Assembly: GCF_900499005.1 (NCBI RefSeq) | Contig: NZ_LS991317.1 | Span: 383,216-416,566, forward strand | DNA from: Actinomyces culturomici | GTDB taxonomy: Bacteria > Actinomycetota > Actinomycetes > Actinomycetales > Actinomycetaceae | DNA: 33,351 nt | Reading direction: 5' to 3' | Part shown: positions 27,890 through 33,351 of the stretch, piece by piece | Layout: each line of letters opens with the position of its first letter | How positions within the stretch are numbered: position 1 is the first letter of the stretch | Position numbers and translations under genes: made by a program | The notes under the pieces: generated by a model | The model's input: only the letters and a program-made list of their open reading frames with translations | Told to the model about the DNA's origin: nothing | Database searches by the model: none

Positions 27890-28758
27890 CAGACGGCGCC
27901 TCCCATCTGCTCGCGCTTGCGGAGCCTGGCCGTGTACCAGTCGGACAGGCGGATGAAGGGGAAGGACATGAGGATGAAGAGGACGCCCGCGACGACGTAC
28001 GACGTGAAGTTGTAGGTCGTCGCCTGGTAGATCTGCGCCGAGCGGATCGCGTCGACCGCGCCGAGGACGGAGATGAGGCCGACGTCCTTCTGCATCGAGA
28101 TGAAATCGTTCATGAGGGCGGGCGTCACCTTGCGGATCGCCTGCGGGACGATGATCCGGCGGAGCGTCTGCCCGTGGGTGAGTCCGAGCGAGCGCGCGGC
28201 GTAGCGCTGGGAGGGGTGGACGGACTCGAGGCCGGCGCGCAGGACCTCGGCGACGTAGGACGTGTACGTGAGGACGAGGGCGATCGTGCCGAGGACGGCG
28301 ACCGGGATGCGGGTCGTCGGATTGAGCGCCGGGATGCCGAAGCCGATGAGGTAGAGGACGACGAGGAAGGGCATGCCCCGGAAGACGTCCGTGTAGGCGG
28401 CCGCGAGGAAGCGGACCGGGAAGAAGATCGGCCCGCCGAGCGTGCGGGCCGCGGCGAGGAGCGTCGCGAAGACCGCGACCCCGAGGACCGCGATGACGAG
28501 GATCCGGATATTGAGCCACAGGCCCTCGGCGACCTTCGGGAGGGCCGCGACGAAGTGCTTTCCGGAGAAGAAGGTCTCGCGCGTCGTGTCCCACCCGGGC
28601 GAGTGCGTGACGACGAGCCACATGACGACGGCGAAGACGAGCGTCGACGCGATCGAGACGAGGATCGAGCGCTGGGCGCGGCGGCGCCGATACGCGCGAC
28701 GGCCGAGTTCCACGTCGGAGACGGGGAGCTCGGCCAGGGGATCGGTGGTGGTGCGCAT
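27889..28758 (-). CDS. Polar amino acid ABC transporter permease
   Basis: 289 residues. An N-terminal cytoplasmic stretch and helix (SILVSIASTLVFAVVMWLVV) precede a long periplasmic-side loop and the HisM/GlnP permease core: LWLNIRILVIAVLGVAVFATLLAAA, AYTDVFRGMPFLVVLYLIGFG, and the EAA loop YVAEVLRAGLESVHPSQRYAARSLGLTHGQTLRRIIVPQAIRKVTPALMNDF. The Arg-Gly-Met-Pro motif and EAA loop are typical of PAAT permeases. A good GAAGGAGG lies 11 bases before ATG 28758. One permease suggests a homodimer. Confidence 0.93.
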   Translation of the reverse strand: MRTTTDPLAELPVSDVELGRRAYRRRRAQRSILVSIASTLVFAVVMWLVVTHSPGWDTTRETFFSGKHFVAALPKVAEGLWLNIRILVIAVLGVAVFATLLAAARTLGGPIFFPVRFLAAAYTDVFRGMPFLVVLYLIGFGIPALNPTTRIPVAVLGTIALVLTYTSYVAEVLRAGLESVHPSQRYAARSLGLTHGQTLRRIIVPQAIRKVTPALMNDFISMQKDVGLISVLGAVDAIRSAQIYQATTYNFTSYVVAGVLFILMSFPFIRLSDWYTARLRKREQMGGAV

Positions 28759-28782
28759 GCGGGTCGGGGGCCTCCTTCGAAT

Positions 28783-28814
28783 CGCGCGGGCCCGGCGGAT
28801 GCCGGGCCCGCGCG
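28783..28814 (-). terminator. Intercistronic hairpin between binding protein and permease
   Basis: A perfect 14-bp stem CGCGCGGGCCCGGC (28783-28796) with GCCGGGCCCGCGCG (28801-28814) and a 4-base loop, lying between the binding-protein stop and the permease ribosome-binding site. No T-run. Probably an attenuating or mRNA-stabilising hairpin giving more binding protein than permease. Confidence 0.7.
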
Positions 28815-28819
28815 CCGGG

Positions 28820-29689
28820 TCACTTGAGGATCGTCAGCTCCTTGCCGTCCGAGGCGGTGAGCCACTGCGTCTGGAGCTTGGCGAGCGTCCCGTCCGCGGT
28901 GAGCTCGTCGACGGCCTTCGAGACGGACACGGTGAGCGAGGATCCCTTAGGGAGGACGATGCCGTAGGAGTCGCCGCCCTCGGTGTCGGCGAACTGACCG
29001 ACGATCACGCCGTTGTCGATCTGCGCGGAGACCATGTAGAAGGCGGTGGGGACGTCGACGACGATCGCGTCGACCTTGCCGGTCTGGAGCGCGAGGACGG
29101 TGTCGTCGGAGGAGTTGAAGATCTGCGGGGCCTGCGAGAGCTTCGAGGCGAGCGTGTCGGTGACGAACTGCTGGGAGGTCGTGCCCGCCTGGACGCCGAC
29201 GAGGACGTCCTTGAGGTCCGCGATCGAGGTCGCGCCGACGGCCGGGGAGTTCGCGGACGCGATGATCGCCTGCGAGGTCGTGTAGTACGGGCTCGAGAAG
29301 TCGACGGCCTGCTTGCGCTCGTCCGTGATGGAGAACTGCTGGAGGTTGATGTCCCAGTCCTTCGCGCCCGGCGCGATCGAGGAGTCGAAGGTCGCGCGGG
29401 TCCACACGACGTCGTCCTTCGAGTAGCCGAGCTTCTCGGCGACGGCGTAGGCGACGGCGGACTCGTAGCCCTTGCCGGAGGTCGGGTCGTTGTCGAGGAT
29501 CCACGGCGAGTACGCGGGGTCCGAGGTCGCGACGGTGAGCTTGCCCTCGGTGACGGTCTGAAGGGCGCCGGACTGCGAGGCGGACTCGGAGTCGGCGGAC
29601 GAGCCGGTCGAGCTCGAGCAGGCGCCGAGGGCGAGGGCGGCGGCCGCCGCGGTCGCGAGGGCGGAAAGGGTGCGAAGTGAACGGCGCAT
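28820..29689 (-). CDS. Amino acid ABC transporter substrate-binding lipoprotein
   Basis: 289 residues; ATG 29689 preceded by GGAGG. The signal peptide (RRSLRTLSALATAAAAALAL) ends in lipobox LGAC. The mature part has the family-3 solute-binding fold: KLTVATSDPAYSPWILDN, KGYESAVAYAVAEKLGY, FSITDERKQAVDFSSPYYTTSQAIIA, LKDVLVGVQAGTTSQQFV, KVDAIVVDVPTAFYMV. It binds an amino acid outside the cell and delivers it to the permease encoded next. The ligand cannot be read, although the ...GYE.. and ...GTTS motifs are those of glutamine/cystine-type binders. Confidence 0.93.
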   Translation of the reverse strand: MRRSLRTLSALATAAAAALALGACSSSTGSSADSESASQSGALQTVTEGKLTVATSDPAYSPWILDNDPTSGKGYESAVAYAVAEKLGYSKDDVVWTRATFDSSIAPGAKDWDINLQQFSITDERKQAVDFSSPYYTTSQAIIASANSPAVGATSIADLKDVLVGVQAGTTSQQFVTDTLASKLSQAPQIFNSSDDTVLALQTGKVDAIVVDVPTAFYMVSAQIDNGVIVGQFADTEGGDSYGIVLPKGSSLTVSVSKAVDELTADGTLAKLQTQWLTASDGKELTILK

Positions 29690-29805
29690 CAGGGGCCTCC
29701 GTGTCGATTCGGGGTGGATCGCGGGTCGCGCGAACGATTCGCAGCGTAGGCGCGGGATTCCCGGACCGCGAACGAGCGTCCGCACCCCGGACCTTCGTCA
29801 CGGAT

Positions 29806-30318
29806 TCAGGCGTCGTCTTCCGCGAGTTTCCAGTCCTCGTAGGAGAACTCGGGTGAGACAACGCACGTCGCGAGCGCCGGGCCGCCGCGGGCGACGGTCC
29901 GCTGCCAGACGCCCGCGGGGACGAGGAGCTGCACGGGATTCGAGGCGTCCGTCGCCCCCGTTCCTCGAGCGCCCGCCGCGCCCTCGTCGATCGGAGACGC
30001 GGGGACGGGGGAGGCGAGGACGACGCGCCGCGGCTCGGCGGGCGCGTCCCCGGTGCCGCCGAGGTCGATCTCGAGGCGGCCGGGCCCGTGCCAGAGCCAC
30101 AGTTCGTCGGAGCGGACGACGTGCCAGGCGGCCTCCATGTCCTCGTCGAGGAGGAAGAGGATCGCCGAGGCCGTCGCCCTCTCGCCGTTGGCCGTGTCGA
30201 CGCGGGCGGGCGCGGTCCACGTGCGGCGGAACCAGCCGCCCTCGGGATGCGGTTCGAGGTCGAGGGCGGCGACCAGGTCGAGGGCCCGGGGGCTCGCGGG
30301 AGTCGAGGGGGTGCTCAT
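29806..30318 (-). CDS. DUF985 cupin-fold protein
   Basis: 170 residues. The N-terminal LDLEPHPEGGWFRRTW, the central ASAILFLLDEDMEAAWHVVRSDELWLWHGPGRLEIDLGG and the terminal GPALATCVVSPEFSYEDWKLAE are the conserved elements of the DUF985 (RmlC-like cupin) family. Residues 110-135 include an Ala/Gly/Thr-rich insert. No reaction is established; fold similarity suggests small-molecule or sugar-nucleotide binding. ATG 30318 overlaps the amidohydrolase stop (ATGA), so it is the last gene of that operon. Confidence 0.88.
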   Translation of the reverse strand: MSTPSTPASPRALDLVAALDLEPHPEGGWFRRTWTAPARVDTANGERATASAILFLLDEDMEAAWHVVRSDELWLWHGPGRLEIDLGGTGDAPAEPRRVVLASPVPASPIDEGAAGARGTGATDASNPVQLLVPAGVWQRTVARGGPALATCVVSPEFSYEDWKLAEDDA

Positions 30319-31616
30319 GCGAGGCCTCCTTCGGCGGTCCACCGGACGGCGCCGGCCACGACGGTCTCGACCTGGCGGCCGGCGCCGTGGCGGGCGACGT
30401 CCTCGATCGTGCCGACGACGTCGGAGACGGGGACGTCGATGACGGTCATGTCGGCGACCGCGCCCGCCTGGAGCTGGCCGATCCGGTTCGGGCCGGTCGC
30501 GAGGCCCATCGCGTGCGCGCCGCCGAGGGTCGCGGCGTCGAGGAGCCGGCGCGCGAGGTCGGAGGAGCGGTAGCCCTGGGCGCGCGCGAGGTCGAAGAGG
30601 ACGGCGACGTCCTCGAGGACGTCGAGCGAGGGGGAGGAGGAGAGGGAGTCCGTGCCGACGGCGATGAGGTTGCCCTCGGACAGGTAGGCGGCGACGGGCG
30701 GTGCGTCGAGCCCGATCACCCGGTTCGACCTCGGGCACAGCGCCACCGCGGTCGAGCGCGCGCGCAGGCGTCGGCGGTCGTCGGCGGTCATGTAGACGCC
30801 GTGGGCGACGTGGCAGTCGGGGCCGAGGACGCCGAGCTGGTCGACGAACTGGGTGGCGGAGAATCCGCCGCCGCGCGCCCGCATCGCGGTGAACGAGGAC
30901 GAGTCGCCGCTCCTCCACAGGTCGGAGAGCTCGCTCGTGCGGCCCTCCGACCATTCGGCCTCCGAGTGGGATTCGCCGAGGTGGATGTGGAGGCGCATCC
31001 CGCGCCTGCGCGCGAGGTCGGGGAGGTCGAGGAGCGGGTCGGCCTCGAGCGAGTACGGGGCGTGGGGGGAGACGCCGACGCCCGGCGGGGTCGGCATCGC
31101 GTCGAGGGCGGCGTCGACGGTGGCCGGTCCGCGCTCGCGCCAGTCGGCGTTCGACCAGCCCATGACCTCCCAGTAGGCGACGCCGTGAAGTCCCGCGTCG
31201 TGGAGGGCGCTCGCGGCCTCCGGGTCGGTGACGACGTCGGCGGCCGAGGTCGTCCCCGCCTCGAGGAGCATCCGGGCGCCGGCGGCGGCGTGGGCGCGGA
31301 AGTCGAGTCCGCCGCGGTCGTAGACCTCGTCGAAGGAGCGCATCCAGTCGGGGAAGCCCGCGTAGTTCCGGGCCCCGACCTCGGCCATTCCCGTGTACTG
31401 GAGGTGGGTGTGCGCGTTGACGAGGCCGGGCATGAGGACCCCCTTGAAGCGGCGCTCCTCGAAGTCGAGTCCGCGCTCGGCGAGGGTCTCGAGGACCCAG
31501 TCGCGGGCGCCGACGTGCTCGATCCGCCCGTCGCGCACGGCGACCGCCCCGTCCATCACCGAGGGGGCGGTGATGGGGATGACGAGGCCCGCGGACCACA
31601 CCTGGACGTCGGACAT
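30315..31616 (-). CDS. Amidohydrolase, S-adenosylhomocysteine/MTA deaminase type
   Basis: 433 residues; GGAGGAG just before ATG 31616. Metal-dependent ATZ/TRZ-type amidohydrolase: MPGLVNAHTHLQYTG (metal ligands H69, H71), SPHAPYSLEAD, MRLHIHLGES, CHVAHGVYM and LIAVGTDSLSSSPSLD (metal-binding Asp). The composite beta-sandwich forms from the N- and C-termini (LVIPITAPSVMDGAVAV...VADMTVIDVPV). Deaminases of this group act on adenosine derivatives (SAH, methylthioadenosine, aminodeoxyfutalosine) or guanine-like bases. Directly following a SAH-hydrolase-like gene, SAH or a related nucleoside is the best guess. The menaquinone intermediate aminodeoxyfutalosine is an alternative. Confidence 0.85.
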   Translation of the reverse strand: MSDVQVWSAGLVIPITAPSVMDGAVAVRDGRIEHVGARDWVLETLAERGLDFEERRFKGVLMPGLVNAHTHLQYTGMAEVGARNYAGFPDWMRSFDEVYDRGGLDFRAHAAAGARMLLEAGTTSAADVVTDPEAASALHDAGLHGVAYWEVMGWSNADWRERGPATVDAALDAMPTPPGVGVSPHAPYSLEADPLLDLPDLARRRGMRLHIHLGESHSEAEWSEGRTSELSDLWRSGDSSSFTAMRARGGGFSATQFVDQLGVLGPDCHVAHGVYMTADDRRRLRARSTAVALCPRSNRVIGLDAPPVAAYLSEGNLIAVGTDSLSSSPSLDVLEDVAVLFDLARAQGYRSSDLARRLLDAATLGGAHAMGLATGPNRIGQLQAGAVADMTVIDVPVSDVVGTIEDVARHGAGRQVETVVAGAVRWTAEGGLA

Positions 31617-31644
31617 GGGGCTCCTCCTCGTTTCGCTTCGACGC

Positions 31645-33168
31645 TCAGTCATCCTGGTCGCCCAGTGCCCGTCGCGCAACGCGGTCGTCGGCGTCCTTCG
31701 GCAGGGGGACGAGGCCGGGGCGCAGATCCTGCGAGCGCTCGAGGAGGAGGCGCAGGGCCTCGACCTGGACCCCGAAGCTCATGTCCATGATCTCGATGGG
31801 GTTGCCCTCCCCGGCGGTGCAGTTGATGCAGGCGCCCCGGTCGAGGATGCGGAGGGTCCGCCCGGCGGGCGAGGTGAGGAGCCCGACGGCGCGGGACGGC
31901 GCCTCCTCCCAGGTCCAGCCCCTCTCGAGGGCTTCGACGATGCCGACTTCGCCGGCGACGCCGCCCGCGACGGCGACGGCGGCCCCGTTCGGAAGGGCGG
32001 AGAGCGCCTCGACCGGGAGGGTCGCGGGCTCGCCGGTCGCCGACATCACGAGATCCGCGTTCGCGCAGGCCTCGAGGAGGTTCGCGGTCTCGTATCCGTC
32101 GAGGCGGGCGCGGAGTTCGCGCACGGGGTCGATCTCGACGACGGTGACGAGCGCGCCGCACGCGGCGGCGAAGCGCGCGCATCCCGTTCCGACGTCCCCG
32201 TAGCCGATGATCGTCACCCGCTTCTCGAGGATCGGCGAGCCGACGCGGGCGGGGTCGAGGAGGTCGAGGACCGTGAGGAGGCACGACTGCCCGGTCGCGT
32301 AGGCGTTGTCGAAGAGGGTCTTCGAGCGCGCGTCGTTCGAGGCGACGACGGGGACGCGCAGGGGGAAGCCGCGCAGGGGCCGGATGCCCGAGGTCGTCTC
32401 CTCCGCCGCCCCGAGGAGCGCGTCGAGGGCGCCGGGGGCCCGCTCGGGGTCGTGGGCCATGCGGATGAGGTGCGAGCCGTCGTCGAGGAGGAACTCCGGG
32501 GAGGTCGCGAGGAACGCGCGCGCGAGCTCCTCCTCGCGCGCGGCGTCGGCGTCCGCCTCGGCGAACACCTCGAGCCTGCGGGCCCGCAGCGCCGCGGCCA
32601 CGTCCTCGCGCGTCTCCTCGGCGTGCCCGAAGACGGCGACCCGCGCGCCCGCCTCGGCGAGGAGGAGGGCGAGGACCGCGGTCTTCGGCTCGAGGACGAG
32701 GGCGAGGCCGATGCGCCTGCCGGTGAGGAGGCCCGAGTCGGCGAGGTCGCCGACGCCCCTCGCCGTCACCGGCATGAATCGGCGCGCCCATTCGAGGCGG
32801 CGCTCCGCCCAATCGGGGGCGTTGTCCGGATCGTAGGGGTCGGTGAGCGGCGTTCCGTCGGGGCCGAGGACGCGGATGGGGCCGACCGGGTCGGCGAGGA
32901 CCGCGATCCGTCCCGGCATCGGTGCGGTCGAGGCGTCGAGGAGGACGAGGACGGCGTCCTCGTCGATCGCCTCGGGCCGGGAGTCGAGGATCTCGGCGCG
33001 GGCGCCGAAGCCCGTGAGGAGGCGTCCGAGGGCCTCCGCGAGTCGGCGCGCCGCCCCGTCCTCGTCGATCCCCCGGGCGGCGGAGGGGCGGACGAGGACG
33101 AAGAGGCGCCTGGGGACGAGGAGGTTCGTCGCGGCCGCGAAGGCGCGGAGGACCACCTGGGCGCGCAT
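31645..33168 (-). CDS. Divergent S-adenosylhomocysteine hydrolase-like protein, 5' end uncertain
   Basis: 507 residues from ATG 33168. SAH hydrolase landmarks: KTAVLALLLAEAGARVAVFG (162-181), LLDDGSHLI (227-235), EETTSGIRPL (256-265), SNDARSKTLFDN (277-288, keeping the K and D of the active site), NAD-binding GYGDVGTG (322-329), EIDPVRELRA and near the end INCTAGEGNPIEIMDMSFGVQ. It departs from true SAH hydrolases: an extra ~130-residue N-terminal region, no LHMT histidine, Asn for His in the GHP motif, and no ...YRY tail. The ATG lies five bases from apparent adapter sequence, so the real N-terminus may be missing. Confidence 0.8.
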   Translation of the reverse strand: MRAQVVLRAFAAATNLLVPRRLFVLVRPSAARGIDEDGAARRLAEALGRLLTGFGARAEILDSRPEAIDEDAVLVLLDASTAPMPGRIAVLADPVGPIRVLGPDGTPLTDPYDPDNAPDWAERRLEWARRFMPVTARGVGDLADSGLLTGRRIGLALVLEPKTAVLALLLAEAGARVAVFGHAEETREDVAAALRARRLEVFAEADADAAREEELARAFLATSPEFLLDDGSHLIRMAHDPERAPGALDALLGAAEETTSGIRPLRGFPLRVPVVASNDARSKTLFDNAYATGQSCLLTVLDLLDPARVGSPILEKRVTIIGYGDVGTGCARFAAACGALVTVVEIDPVRELRARLDGYETANLLEACANADLVMSATGEPATLPVEALSALPNGAAVAVAGGVAGEVGIVEALERGWTWEEAPSRAVGLLTSPAGRTLRILDRGACINCTAGEGNPIEIMDMSFGVQVEALRLLLERSQDLRPGLVPLPKDADDRVARRALGDQDD

Positions 33169-33172
33169 GGCG

Positions 33173-33351
33173 CTGAGGATTATATCCATCTGACGCTGCC
33201 GACGAATAGAGAGGGGGGGAACTCGGGGGGGGCCGGGCAATTAAAAAAAAAAAGGAAGGCGTAAGACGGGAGAGGCGGGCACCAAGAAGAACAGATAGAC
33301 GATGAACGCGCTGAGTGCAGGATAGAAACGCAAACACGAGAGCGATAAAAG
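33173..33351. other. Sequencing artefact: transposase-adapter read-through at contig end
   Basis: Bases 33173-33191 resemble a damaged 19-bp Tn5 mosaic end (13 of 19). GACGCTGCCGACGA at 33192-33205 is exactly the following Nextera adapter. ATAGAGAG (33206-33213) equals an i5 index complement, followed by a G-rich degraded adapter remainder, AATT and a run of A, then low-quality AT-rich sequence unlike the rest of the window. No biological feature should be called here. Confidence 0.92.

Noticed and set aside
33241-33253. Poly-A run as a terminator or transposon tail
   Set aside because: It follows adapter and index sequence exactly as in library read-through.
31393-33264. 623-residue plus-strand frame opposite the SAH-hydrolase-like gene
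   Set aside because: Shadow composition, and its end runs into adapter sequence.

Overview
The window is very GC-rich, with codons ending almost always in C or G. It carries WhiB, a DASS transporter, ECF and polar amino acid ABC systems, and many promoters placed for leaderless mRNAs. This fits an actinobacterium, most likely of the Actinomycetaceae (Actinomyces/Schaalia type); the genus is inference. The left edge cuts a gene. The last ~180 bases look like sequencing-adapter read-through rather than genome, so this is probably a whole contig or its end.

Bases 1-15,662 are one arm of a prophage integrated at a tRNA-Leu(CAG) gene. The tRNA lies at 15,576-15,662 on the minus strand, with its 3' end facing the prophage. 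Next come putative integrase arm sites, then a tyrosine integrase (14,241-15,437). A lysogeny and accessory block follows (8,516-14,244): an ImmA/IrrE-type metalloprotease, a DUF3800 protein, a D12-class adenine methylase coupled to a ParB-like protein, a membrane protein with a HIRAN-like tail, and two divergent XRE-type regulators sharing an operator region with repeated GTAAC half-sites. To the left is a tightly packed minus-strand early operon (about 6,916 down to 3,111) with 4-5 base start/stop overlaps: HTH protein, small membrane proteins, WhiB, glutaredoxin-like protein, RusA-like nuclease and unknowns. A Bro-N antirepressor, a Cys-rich protein and an HNH endonuclease follow; the HNH gene runs off the left edge, where terminase and structural genes would be expected. 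Two plus-strand genes (7,001-7,519 and 7,935-8,282) interrupt the operon and look like morons, framed by a repeated start-site motif.

Bases 15,663-33,172 are host chromosome. An ECF-type transporter locus (EcfT plus an apparently deleted S-component/ATPase fusion) is followed by a plus-strand operon of DASS symporter, unusual histidine kinase and single-domain response regulator. Then come a hypothetical protein, a nitroreductase-family oxidoreductase, a small lipoprotein, and a MacB/LolD-type ABC ATPase with FtsX-like permease, the last pair flanked by two copies of a palindromic repeat. A polar amino acid ABC importer (binding protein, permease, ATPase) follows on the minus strand. The right end holds an operon of SAH-hydrolase-like protein, amidohydrolase (SAH/MTA deaminase type) and DUF985 cupin, a plausible S-adenosylhomocysteine salvage set.

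The best candidates for something new are the ParB-like/D12 methylase pair with its DUF3800 neighbour, the repeated start-site motif framing the inverted single-gene cassettes, and the S-component/ATPase deletion fusion.
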